Assembly: GCA_016795485.1 (NCBI GenBank)
Contig: JAEUHM010000022.1
Span: 1 to 40,167, forward strand
Origin: Verrucomicrobiaceae bacterium
GTDB taxonomy: Bacteria; Verrucomicrobiota; Verrucomicrobiia; Verrucomicrobiales; Verrucomicrobiaceae
Direction of reading: 5' to 3'
DNA length: 40,167 nt
The notes under the pieces are model-generated. The model searched no databases. It was not told the DNA's origin and saw nothing but the letters and a program-made list of their open reading frames with translations. The position numbers and the translations under genes are program-made. Below are positions 9,483 to 17,118 of this stretch, piece by piece (the stretch's first letter is position 1; each line of letters opens with the position of its first letter).

Positions 9483-10475
9483 TTATTGAATCAAAATGTC
9501 GTATTCCACTCTCAACCGCTCTCCATCAAGGGCTGGAAGCAGTTCTTTGGGTATCGGCGGAATGTCCGCTTTCAAGATCGCCTCGAGCGTCAAGTCCTCC
9601 ACGGCAGCGTTTCCGGACTTCTCCACAAACTGAAGATCCTCCGGCTTGCCTTCCTTGTTCACAAAGAAGGCCACCCGCCAATAGCCAGGCGTGGTGCTCG
9701 CATTGTTGCTCGCTTTGAACAACGTGTGCCATTGCCGCTCTACGGATGACGTGACTTGCCGCATGAAACGACCAATCGGTGTCGCCTCGGCATTCACGGA
9801 ATCCGTTCCTTTGTTGGTGATCGTGCCCTTTACCTCTCCATTCATCGTGGGCACGCCCCCAGCGGGCTCCGCTTTGGGCGGCGACACAGCAGGATCGACT
9901 GCGCGCTTCACTTGGAGGTCTAGCGTCTCCTTGATGGCGGGCACACCTTTGTCCAGGTCCTCAATCATCTGAGCGACTGGCTTCGGCTTGGGCTTGGTGA
10001 GCGGATTGGACTCGGTTTCTGGGAGTGCCATCGCCAACTTAGGCTGGGTGCGGAGATGCTCGGTCTGCTTGGGGCCGCCCACCAAGGTCGGCATGTTCTC
10101 GGTGGCACCTGGGAATGGCGCGCGGCTCGCAGAAGCGGTGGTGTTACGGTCAGAGACGAAGTCGGTCCGTGCGGGCTTGGCGCCTGAGTCTGCGAGTCCG
10201 TCCGTGCGGATGAACTTCTGCATGTCACGCAGCATTGGCTTCACGGTCGGCGGCAAAGTGATCTGCTCTGGAAAGATCATAGAGACGTTCGGCTCCTCTT
10301 TGACCGTCACGGGCTTGGGCGAGTGCATGGCAGCCCACAAGGCGCGAGCTGTCTGATCTAGACCCATGAGCCAAGCGAGAATGAACAACAGCGCGGAGTG
10401 GATGATCACCGAACCGGCAATCGCCACCTGCATGTTGTGTTTTTCTTCAGCCTCCGTCATTGGGGGTCGCAACAT
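9483..10475 (-). CDS. tonB: TonB-like energy transducer
   Basis: The protein has a short N-terminal cytoplasmic part, one transmembrane helix (around VAIAGSVIIHSALLFILAWL), a long Pro/Lys/Thr-rich periplasmic linker of about 170 residues, and a C-terminal TonB-type alpha/beta domain (FMRQV...VERQWHTLF...PGYWRVAFFVNKEGKPEDLQFV). TonB spans the periplasm and pulls on TonB-dependent receptors using energy from ExbB-ExbD. The frame is open to a TTG at 10499; ATGs at 10475 and 10460 are both better starts and I used the first, without a decisive ribosome binding site. It is followed directly by exbB and exbD. No TonB-dependent receptor is encoded in the window, so the partner receptor must lie elsewhere. 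Confidence 0.87.
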   Translation of the reverse strand: MLRPPMTEAEEKHNMQVAIAGSVIIHSALLFILAWLMGLDQTARALWAAMHSPKPVTVKEEPNVSMIFPEQITLPPTVKPMLRDMQKFIRTDGLADSGAKPARTDFVSDRNTTASASRAPFPGATENMPTLVGGPKQTEHLRTQPKLAMALPETESNPLTKPKPKPVAQMIEDLDKGVPAIKETLDLQVKRAVDPAVSPPKAEPAGGVPTMNGEVKGTITNKGTDSVNAEATPIGRFMRQVTSSVERQWHTLFKASNNASTTPGYWRVAFFVNKEGKPEDLQFVEKSGNAAVEDLTLEAILKADIPPIPKELLPALDGERLRVEYDILIQ

Positions 10476-10524
10476 GCCAGCCAGAGGCAGGGCGGGCAAT
10501 GGGCAATTGATCCTCTAGCAGCCC

Positions 10525-11862
10525 TCAGAGCTTCCAGTCCGCTCTAATAGTGCGCGAAAGCATCGCGCTCGCCTCTTTGTCGTCAGCGATTGATTCCGTT
10601 TTCGGATCCCACTTCACGCTGCGGCCCACTTTGAGCGCAATGTTGCCCAAGTGAGCGATGGTCGCACTGCGGTGGCCGATCTCTGGCGGGCAAATCGGGT
10701 CCTTGTTGCTGAGAATGGCGTCGATCAGGTTCCCAGAGTGAGATTTGCTGACCTCGAGACGCACCTCGTCATCACGGATCACCTCACGCAGCAACTCGGG
10801 TGGATTGCTGATGAGGTTGTTGCGATTCACGAACAGCGTGCGCCCATTCTCGCCCTCAAAAAGCAGACCGGTCTTGTTCGCTTTGTCATCGGTGACTGTG
10901 GCCGTGACACCGTTGGCATAGCGAACGCCAAACGAGAAATACTCGGGTGTCTGGTAAAACGAACCAGCCTCTGGCCACGTGCCCTTGGGGTCAAAGACCT
11001 CCACGGGACCGTCTCCATCCATTCCGAGAGCCCATTGCATGATGTCCAGGTGGTGCGCGCCGAAATCCGTCACATTCCCGCCGCCGTGAGCCCAGAGCCA
11101 ACGCCAGTTGCTGTGCAATCGCGCGGGGCAATACGGCAGTTCCTCACACGGTCCTAACCATAGGTTGTAGTTCAGTCCAGCAGGCGGTGGCGTGGGTGCC
11201 GTCTCTGCCCCGTGGCGATTGTTGTCCCGGTTGCGACTGGCCAAGCCGATGGTGATGTGTTTGATCTTCCCCAGCCGACCGTTGCGCACGAACTCACACG
11301 CCATGCGGAACCGAATGTCACTGCGTTGTTGCGTGCCGACTTGGAAGCGTACTCCGGCTTTCTTTACCTCATCACAGAGCTGTCTGCCCTCCTCCACACA
11401 GAAGGACACTGGCTTCTCGCAATACACATGCTTTCCGGCCCGCACCGCACGGATGCTGAGCGGCACGTGCCAGTGATCCGGTGTGGCGATCAAAACCGCA
11501 TCCACATCTTTGCGCTCCAGCACCTCGCGGAAGTCCTCATGAACGGCGCAAACGCTGCCGCTGCCAGATTTGGAAGCTTTCTCGCCGTAATGCTTGTCCA
11601 CAAGGCGACGAGCGGGCTCGCGACCAAAGTTTTGTTTGAAAGCGCGATTGTAGCGGTCGCTATCCTTCTCCACATCGCAAACCGCCACCACCTGCACGCG
11701 CTCATCTTGCAGGAAAGCCTTCATGTCCGTCGTGCCCTGGCTCCCCGTGCCAATGACGGCAAGATTGATGCGCGCCGAAGGAGCCGTCCGTGCGGACGAA
11801 AACGGAGCCCCAACCGCAAACGCTCCAAGAACCTGCTGAAGATGTTGACGACGAGTGGTCAT
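10525..11862 (-). CDS. Tat-exported Gfo/Idh/MocA family oxidoreductase
   Basis: This 445-residue protein begins with an RR-containing leader (TTRRQHLQQVLGAFAVG), the usual twin-arginine type of this group, followed by the Rossmann nucleotide-binding stretch INLAVIGTGSQG (about residues 32-43) and the family Lys motif CEKPVS (about 148-153). The C-terminal half matches the GFO_IDH_MocA alpha/beta substrate domain, with GGGNVTDFGAHHLDIMQW. Members are NAD(P)-dependent sugar or cyclitol dehydrogenases, and exported versions are abundant in Verrucomicrobiota and Planctomycetota, probably acting on sugars in the periplasm with tightly bound cofactor. It is the first gene of the operon leading into tonB-exbB-exbD. 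The substrate is not determinable from sequence. Confidence 0.92.
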   Translation of the reverse strand: MTTRRQHLQQVLGAFAVGAPFSSARTAPSARINLAVIGTGSQGTTDMKAFLQDERVQVVAVCDVEKDSDRYNRAFKQNFGREPARRLVDKHYGEKASKSGSGSVCAVHEDFREVLERKDVDAVLIATPDHWHVPLSIRAVRAGKHVYCEKPVSFCVEEGRQLCDEVKKAGVRFQVGTQQRSDIRFRMACEFVRNGRLGKIKHITIGLASRNRDNNRHGAETAPTPPPAGLNYNLWLGPCEELPYCPARLHSNWRWLWAHGGGNVTDFGAHHLDIMQWALGMDGDGPVEVFDPKGTWPEAGSFYQTPEYFSFGVRYANGVTATVTDDKANKTGLLFEGENGRTLFVNRNNLISNPPELLREVIRDDEVRLEVSKSHSGNLIDAILSNKDPICPPEIGHRSATIAHLGNIALKVGRSVKWDPKTESIADDKEASAMLSRTIRADWKL

Positions 11863-11972
11863 GACACCTCAACGAGGGCCAAACCAGGGACTTGCAGCGC
11901 ATGAGTGCCAGCAGATGACGGGCTTCGGGCCAAGCTGATAGCTTGACAAAGTAACAAGTTCTAAGAGGCTAA

Positions 11973-12197
11973 TCGCATGAAACGCCCAACCGTGATCATT
12001 ACAGATCCAAAAAAAATGGCAGAGATTGTATCGAGGCAGCCTCGCGTATCTCGGGATCGAGCGATTCAATCTATTTTGGCCCAGAACGGAATAAGCTCAT
12101 CCCCGCAGCCCGTGAGGCCGAGCTAAAGCTGCTTCAAGAGGAATCTATTGGTGTCGGGCTGGTCGAGCTTCCACCCAACTTCACCGGGGGGGAACAT
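11973..12197 (+). other. Displaced N-terminal coding sequence of the polyvalent-kinase-like gene (apparent frameshift)
   Basis: An ATG at 11977 preceded by AAGAGG at an 8-base spacing opens a 49-codon frame that ends at 12126. The frame of the downstream kinase gene is open back to a TAA at 11970-11972 but contains no ATG, GTG or TTG before 12198. Its translation from about 12063 (IYFGPERNKLIPAAREAEL, then LELPPNF-like and GGEH residues) reads as genuine protein leading into the kinase part. The two frames overlap across a run of eight A at 12009-12016, where one extra A would join them into a single protein of about 258 residues. This suggests a frameshift mutation, an assembly error in the homopolymer, or slippage-dependent expression. 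Confidence 0.55.
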
Positions 12198-12752
12198 GTG
12201 GTTTGGATTGATGATCCTCCTACCCACGTGATCAAACACACGCTCCGAGGGTTGTATGGAAGGGTAATGGACGAGGTGATGTTGCTCGATCCACGGACGT
12301 TTTTGGTCAGGCCAAAACTCACGTTACGTGGGGCTTTGCCGTCGGAATACTTGAGGCGTTGGGCGATTATGGCTGACGTGTTCGGGGTCCCTACCAACTA
12401 TTTGGGCAACGTGGCAAATCCAAGTGGTGAACCACAAATGGTGGTAGTCCAACCCTATGTCGACCAAGCGGATAGTGATCCTGCTTTGATCGAGGATATT
12501 GCAGTCTACTTGTCTGCTAATGGATTCGAAAAAGTAGATCCATCAATGGTCGCGCTGCCAGAAGTGGCAGATGTCACTTGGTATCGCCAGAGTGACGGCA
12601 TTTTGCTCTCGGACGCTCACGCTAGGAACTTCCGAAAGGAAACCACCACCGGAGCACTGGTGCCGGTAGACTTGGTCTTGAACCTCGTGCCACCTGGAAC
12701 TTCCAAGTTGCTCCCGCCTGCAACGAGCCCCTGGCAGTGGCTAGAAAAGTGA
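12198..12752 (+). CDS. Polyvalent-protein-type kinase-like domain protein (probably 5'-displaced by frameshift)
   Basis: The frame gives 184 residues from a GTG that sits inside conserved sequence, so the real N-terminus is upstream. The pattern resembles the Ser/Thr/Tyr kinase-like domain found in polyvalent proteins: GEHVVW and VIKHT.RG.YG for the N-lobe with its Lys, LPSEYLRRW...FG for the helical linker, VVVQPYV for the hinge, LLSDAHARNFR for a catalytic-loop-like D.H..N, and LVPVDLVL for the metal-binding Asp. Such domains occur in mobile elements and scattered bacterial genes. The function is unproven; kinase homology is by motif only. The gene sits alone between the Gfo/Idh operon (divergent) and nuoF (convergent). 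If the frameshift is real it may be a pseudogene. Confidence 0.6.
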   Translation: MVWIDDPPTHVIKHTLRGLYGRVMDEVMLLDPRTFLVRPKLTLRGALPSEYLRRWAIMADVFGVPTNYLGNVANPSGEPQMVVVQPYVDQADSDPALIEDIAVYLSANGFEKVDPSMVALPEVADVTWYRQSDGILLSDAHARNFRKETTTGALVPVDLVLNLVPPGTSKLLPPATSPWQWLEK

Positions 12753-12800
12753 AATCGCGCTCAATATATGGGCAGCTGACGGCACCGTATGGACGCTGGC

Positions 12801-14198
12801 CTAAGCCTCCAACCCAGCTACAGCTAGTTTGGTCTCTTCGTTGACGATGCGGCCGGCGAGGTCGGCTTTGGTCATGGATTTGATTTCGTCACGAAACTTG
12901 CGGACGAAGCTTTGGGTGGGCCAACTGGCGGCTTCTCCGAAGGCGCAGATGGTTTTGCCTTCGATCTGGTTGGCCACCTGCTCTAGCATGTCCACGTCGT
13001 CAGGGCTGGCGTTGCCTGCGATGATCCGGTCGCTGATTTTGGCCATCCAGGGGCTTCCTTCACGGCAGGGCGTGCACTGGCCGCAGGACTCGTGCTGGTA
13101 AAACTTGTTCAGGTTGTTGATGACCCAAGCCATGCTGCGGCTATCGTCCATGATCATGACCCCACCGGAGCCGGCCATGGAACCGCAGGCAGCCATGGTG
13201 TCGAAATCCATCGGGATGTCCCAAATGGTGAGCTCGCGGCCATCTTTGAGTTTGTAGGTCTCGTCTGCCTTCAGCACTTTGGCAGAGGAACCGCCAGGGA
13301 TGATGGCTTTCAGCGTGCGGCCGGGCTTGAGGCCGCCGCAGAGGTCATTGATGACCTCACCCATGGTCACTTTGCCCACTTGGACCTCATAGTAGCCGGG
13401 CTTCTGCACATCGCCACTGACGCAAAGGATGCGCGTGCCAGTGTTATTGGGGGTGCCGAGCTTGGCGTATTCCGCTCCGCCCATTTGAAGGATGTGCTTC
13501 ACGTGGCAGAGGGACTCCACGTTGTTCACGATGGTGGGTGACATGTAGAGGCCCAGGGCGGCTGGGAAGTAAGGTGGCTTGATGCGCGGATAGGGGCGCT
13601 TGCCTTCCAGAGACTCGATCAATCCCGTCTCTTCTCCGCAAATGTAGGCTCCGGCACCGCGGTGCACATAGATTTCCAGGTCGAAGTCGCTGCCAAAGAT
13701 CGCTTTGCCCAGGAAACCTTTGTTCTTGGCCTCAGCGATCGCCTTTTCAACGATCGTTGCCGCGTGTGGGAACTCCTCGCGGATGTAAATGTAGGCGAGA
13801 TTGGCTTTCACGGCGAACGCCGAGATGATCATGCCCTCGATGAGTTGATGAGGGTCCTGGTGCAGGATGTAGCGGTCTTTGAAGGTGCCGGGCTCGGATT
13901 CGTCCGCATTGCAGATGAGATAGACTGGCTTGGTGTTGGTGGGTGGGATGAAGCCCCACTTCACGCCGGTGGGGAAGCCCGCACCACCGCGTCCGCGTAG
14001 ACCGCTGGCCTTGACCTCATTGATAATGTCCTGGCGCTCCATTTTGAGTGCCTTCTTGGCCATCTCGTAGCCTCCATCGTTGAGATAGGTGTCAATGGAT
14101 GCGTCCCAGCCCGCACGATCCACATTACGGAAGATCATGCGGTGCTCGCGTGGATGCGGCTGCTTTCCGGGAAGGTATTCGACGGGGTTTGAGGCCAT
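12801..14198 (-). CDS. nuoF: NADH-quinone oxidoreductase subunit F (complex I)
   Basis: I start at the ATG at 14198 rather than the in-frame TTG at 14213, giving 465 residues. The FMN/NADH site motif RGRGGAGFPTG (68-78), the NADESEPGTFKDR stretch and GAGAYICGEET are present. The N3 4Fe-4S ligands are Cys372, Cys375, Cys378 (SCGQCTPCREG) and Cys418 (TICAFG). NuoF is the peripheral-arm subunit that accepts hydride from NADH and passes electrons into the iron-sulfur chain. No other nuo gene is adjacent, which is unusual because nuoE and nuoF normally sit together. The lack of an N-terminal thioredoxin-like domain argues against HoxF- or FdsB-type proteins. Confidence 0.95.
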   Translation of the reverse strand: MASNPVEYLPGKQPHPREHRMIFRNVDRAGWDASIDTYLNDGGYEMAKKALKMERQDIINEVKASGLRGRGGAGFPTGVKWGFIPPTNTKPVYLICNADESEPGTFKDRYILHQDPHQLIEGMIISAFAVKANLAYIYIREEFPHAATIVEKAIAEAKNKGFLGKAIFGSDFDLEIYVHRGAGAYICGEETGLIESLEGKRPYPRIKPPYFPAALGLYMSPTIVNNVESLCHVKHILQMGGAEYAKLGTPNNTGTRILCVSGDVQKPGYYEVQVGKVTMGEVINDLCGGLKPGRTLKAIIPGGSSAKVLKADETYKLKDGRELTIWDIPMDFDTMAACGSMAGSGGVMIMDDSRSMAWVINNLNKFYQHESCGQCTPCREGSPWMAKISDRIIAGNASPDDVDMLEQVANQIEGKTICAFGEAASWPTQSFVRKFRDEIKSMTKADLAGRIVNEETKLAVAGLEA

Positions 14199-14238
14199 GG
14201 GCTGACTATCCAATCAGCCAGCAGAGCGGCAAGGCGCT

Positions 14239-14258
14239 TTTGTGAAAAATTTCACAAA
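14239..14258. promoter_or_regulatory. CRP/FNR-type palindrome upstream of nuoF
   Basis: Two perfect 9-base arms (TTTGTGAAA / TTTCACAAA) flank a 2-base centre, and the core matches the CRP consensus TGTGA-N6-TCACA exactly. It lies 40 bases upstream of the nuoF ATG and about 125 bases upstream of the divergent small ORF at 14383, a fitting place for an operator of nuoF. The regulator is inferred; no CRP-family gene is in the window. Confidence 0.6.
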
Positions 14259-14382
14259 GTCCATCCTCACCGTGGCTCCCGGAGGTGGCCGAGAGCAAAA
14301 GATTCAAAAAATGTTGGTTACAGCTGTGGGCTGGTCTGGTAAAACCGCAACACCTCCCGCCAATGTATTGTCTTAAGCCTCA

Positions 14383-14631
14383 ATGAGTTACAGAAAGTTT
14401 GGATGCTGGCTGCTGGCTGCGGCGAGCTTGATGGCGGTGATGGGAGCGACCGGCGGTGAGCCGGAGGACGCTGCTGCGGTTGCTACCCTTGGGAGTCAGC
14501 CATTTTTGGCTCCAGATCGTGTGCACTCGATTCTCACGGACTCGCTCAGGCTCTCCGTCATGGTCGCGGCAGTTTTGGCGCTCTTCTTCACCTATTCACG
14601 GGTGTGGCAGAACATGCGGCGGCGGGATTGA
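14383..14631 (+). CDS. Small exported or membrane protein, unrecognised
   Basis: The 82-residue frame starts with a basic N-terminus and hydrophobic stretch (CWLLAAASLMAVMGATGG), has a polar middle, then a second hydrophobic segment (LSVMVAAVLALFFTY) ending in a basic cytoplasmic-type tail (WQNMRRRD). This organisation of a signal or anchor helix plus one transmembrane helix with a positive C-terminus is not expected by chance. It is divergent from nuoF, with the CRP-type palindrome between them, and about 80 bases upstream of the DUF1802 gene on the same strand. I recognise no family. No clear Shine-Dalgarno sequence precedes the ATG. Confidence 0.6.
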   Translation: MSYRKFGCWLLAAASLMAVMGATGGEPEDAAAVATLGSQPFLAPDRVHSILTDSLRLSVMVAAVLALFFTYSRVWQNMRRRD

Positions 14632-14708
14632 GCGTTCGGGCACAAGCTCCGCTCGTTGAATCGCCTTGCGCTCTGCCGGGAGGCTGGTAACGCCTTCCGC
14701 CTCAGGCT

Positions 14709-15269
14709 ATGATTGCATTCAAAGAGTGGGCAAATGTTTGTGAGGCGCTTATCACGGGCCAAAGCGCGGTGATTTTGCGCAAGGGCGGCATTCACGAGGG
14801 TCGCGGTGGTTTTGAGTTCAAGCACCCGGAGTTCGCTCTTTTTCCCACTTGGTTTCACACCCAGGGCTCGCGTTTGAAGTGGACACCTCCAGAGCCAGAG
14901 CGCTTCCAGTTCCCGCCGGAAGACGAGCGTCAGACGGTGGACATCGACGGCCATGCTCGTCTGGTGAAGGTCTGGAAAGTCACAGACTGGGCCAAAGTAG
15001 AAGCCCTGGCCCCCTTGCATGTCTGGGATGAGCAGATCGTCAAAGAGCGCTTTGTCTACGATGACGAAAGCTGCCTGCACGTGGCCCTAGTCCGCGCCTA
15101 CAAGCTCCCCGCGCGTTGGACCTTCCCCTACGAGCGCGGTTACGGCGGTTGTCGGTCATGGGTCACTGTGCCAGAGCCACCTGCGGGAGCGCAGGAAGGC
15201 AGTACGGTGGCCATGAATGACGCCGCCTTTGATGACCTAAGCTTCCAGATCTCGCGCCTACTCGACTAA
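14709..15269 (+). CDS. DUF1802 family protein
   Basis: The 186-residue protein begins with the DUF1802 signature: KEWA..CEAL..G.....LRKGGI.E..G.F...H..F.LFPT..H (residues about 4-50). It continues with a WKV..W..V..L..LH.W motif and a C-terminal VRAY.L......P....YGGCRSWV block. It is cytosolic with no signal peptide. The biochemical function of the family is unknown. It is followed after 10 bases by the alanine racemase frame on the same strand, so the two are probably cotranscribed. Confidence 0.85.
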   Translation: MIAFKEWANVCEALITGQSAVILRKGGIHEGRGGFEFKHPEFALFPTWFHTQGSRLKWTPPEPERFQFPPEDERQTVDIDGHARLVKVWKVTDWAKVEALAPLHVWDEQIVKERFVYDDESCLHVALVRAYKLPARWTFPYERGYGGCRSWVTVPEPPAGAQEGSTVAMNDAAFDDLSFQISRLLD

Positions 15270-15279
15270 CCCCGTCCCC

Positions 15280-16437
15280 GTGGCCCGCCCGCTCCATCAG
15301 CTCGTAGCTACCAACTCAGAAGTGATGCGCCCCACCTTTGTGGAGGTGGACCTCGGCCGCATTTCCGCCAATCTGGCCGCCATCCGCAGTCATGTGTCGC
15401 CATCCACCAAGGTGATGGCCATTGTCAAAGCAAACGCTTACGGCCACGGCATCGTCGAGGTGGCTAGGCTCATGGAAAAACAGCGCGCCGATATGTTAGG
15501 CGTTGCTTTCTTGGAAGAAGCCGTGCTTTTGCGCGAGCATGGCATCACCGCACCCATTCTTGTGTTCGGCGGCATCGCCCAGAAGCAGATCCCGCTCATA
15601 TTGAAGCTCGGACTCTCTGCCACAGCCCCATCCGTGGACAAGTTGCGGCTCATCGATGAAGCCGCAGGTGCGCTCGGCATTCGTGCCCGCGTTCATTTGA
15701 AGATCGATACCGGCATGGAGCGCATCGGCGTCCATTATTACTCCGCCGACAAGTTGTTAGAAGCCAGCCTCTCCTGCCGCCATTGCGATGTGGAGGGCAT
15801 CTACTCCCACTTTGCTAATGCAGATGCGGCAGATTTAACTCATGCCCGGCTCCAACAGCAGCGCTTCATGGAAGTGCTGGAGTTCTACACCAAACGTAGC
15901 CTGCCACCGCCCTGCCGACACCTTGCCAACAGTGCCGGCGTGCTCGCACTGCCAGAGAGCCACCTAGACATGGTGCGCCCTGGCATCATGCTCTACGGCG
16001 TCTATCCCAGCCCCGAGACGCCGAAGACCGTGCCAGTCCATCCCGCGCTCTCCTGGCGCTCCCACGTGGCTTATTTCAAAGTAGTGCAGGCGGGCAGCCC
16101 CGTCAGCTACGGTTCCACTTGGGCTCCAGAGCAGCAGACCCGTGTCGTCACCGTCCCCCTCGGTTATGGCGATGGCTACTTCCGCGCACTGTCGGGGAAA
16201 GCCCAAATGCTCATCCGCGGCCACCGCTATCCCATCGTCGGGCGGGTGTGCATGGACCAGACCATGCTGGATCTCGGCACTGGCACCGCTTACAACGGCG
16301 ATCCCGTCACCATCATCGGCTCAGACGAAAAAGAGGCGATCTCTGCTGACGAAATCGCCTCCTGGGCAGGCACCATCCCCTACGAGGTGCTGACCAACAT
16401 CAACACCCGTGTGCCGCGGGTTTATCTCGGCGCTTAA
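15280..16437 (+). CDS. alr: Alanine racemase
   Basis: The 385-residue fold-type III PLP enzyme interconverts L- and D-alanine to supply peptidoglycan synthesis. Visible landmarks are the cofactor Lys50 in VKANAYGHG, the IDTGMERIG substrate/PLP stretch, HLANSAG, MVRPGIMLYG, and the catalytic Tyr in PVSYGSTW on the C-terminal beta domain, followed by VPLGYGDGY and GRVCMDQ. The start is uncertain: GTG at 15280 keeps a 10-base spacing from the DUF1802 stop, whereas ATG at 15325 (MRPTFVEVDLG) lies closer to the conserved family start. It converges on the OmpH-like gene with 11 bases between them. Confidence 0.95.
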   Translation: MARPLHQLVATNSEVMRPTFVEVDLGRISANLAAIRSHVSPSTKVMAIVKANAYGHGIVEVARLMEKQRADMLGVAFLEEAVLLREHGITAPILVFGGIAQKQIPLILKLGLSATAPSVDKLRLIDEAAGALGIRARVHLKIDTGMERIGVHYYSADKLLEASLSCRHCDVEGIYSHFANADAADLTHARLQQQRFMEVLEFYTKRSLPPPCRHLANSAGVLALPESHLDMVRPGIMLYGVYPSPETPKTVPVHPALSWRSHVAYFKVVQAGSPVSYGSTWAPEQQTRVVTVPLGYGDGYFRALSGKAQMLIRGHRYPIVGRVCMDQTMLDLGTGTAYNGDPVTIIGSDEKEAISADEIASWAGTIPYEVLTNINTRVPRVYLGA

Positions 16438-16448
16438 AGCCGCCCCAT

Positions 16449-17027
16449 TTACTTCTTCTCCGAAGGAGTGCCCTTATTCAGAGCAGCGATCAGCGCATCC
16501 GTAAGGTCAGGCACGCCGTCCACATACATAAAGATAGGCACAGTGCCGATGCTGATGCCGGACTTGTCCATCACAGCATTGTAGCCACCCTCTTTGCCGA
16601 TTTTCTCCACCACCTTGGTCATCTCCTCCAGAATCTGGGTCCGCACTTGAGACTCTTCCTCACGCAACTGCCCAGCACGGCGCTGCTCAAACTCCTTGAT
16701 CTCCGTCTCCATGGACTGGAGGTCTTTCACCTTGGACTGTAGCTCCGCACCGGCCTTGGCGCGCTCCGACTGCGACAAAATCGGGTCCTGTGTCTTCTTT
16801 TGCAGCGCCTTGAGGCCATCCGCCATCTTCTTGAACTCCTCAATCTTCGTCGTGCGCTCACCGCTGAACTTCTCAGCATTCACTTTGATCTTCGACGCCA
16901 GCTCCTGGCCCTTCGAGTACTCATTGAGAGCCCTCTTCATATCTACCACCGCCAGCTTCAGTTCAGCAGCAGAGGCGAGGGAGGTTAAACAGAGAGCAAC
17001 GGTGGCAAAGAGGGCTTGGAGTTTCAT
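16449..17027 (-). CDS. OmpH/Skp family periplasmic chaperone
   Basis: The ATG at 17027 gives 192 residues with a clear signal peptide (MKLQALFATVALCLTSLASA). The mature N-terminus ELKLAVVDMKRALNEYSKG is the Skp/OmpH beta-strand entry, and residues 45-140 form a long Lys/Glu-rich coiled coil (FKKMADGLKALQKK, QLREEESQVRTQI), as in the Skp tentacles. The C-terminal GYNAVMDKSGISIG...VPDLTDALIAALN completes the body. Skp-like proteins hold unfolded outer-membrane proteins in the periplasm. The frame stays open upstream to 17459 through the 42-bp repeat array, but the signal peptide argues that this extension is not translated. No bamA or lpxD neighbour is present. Confidence 0.9.
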   Translation of the reverse strand: MKLQALFATVALCLTSLASAAELKLAVVDMKRALNEYSKGQELASKIKVNAEKFSGERTTKIEEFKKMADGLKALQKKTQDPILSQSERAKAGAELQSKVKDLQSMETEIKEFEQRRAGQLREEESQVRTQILEEMTKVVEKIGKEGGYNAVMDKSGISIGTVPIFMYVDGVPDLTDALIAALNKGTPSEKK

Positions 17028-17118
17028 GCGAGCGCGGATAGTGGCGGACAATGGACGAGAATCAAGGTCCGTTCTACGCCCAAAATCCGAGTTTCCCCCA
17101 CCGGCAGAGACAAAAATC

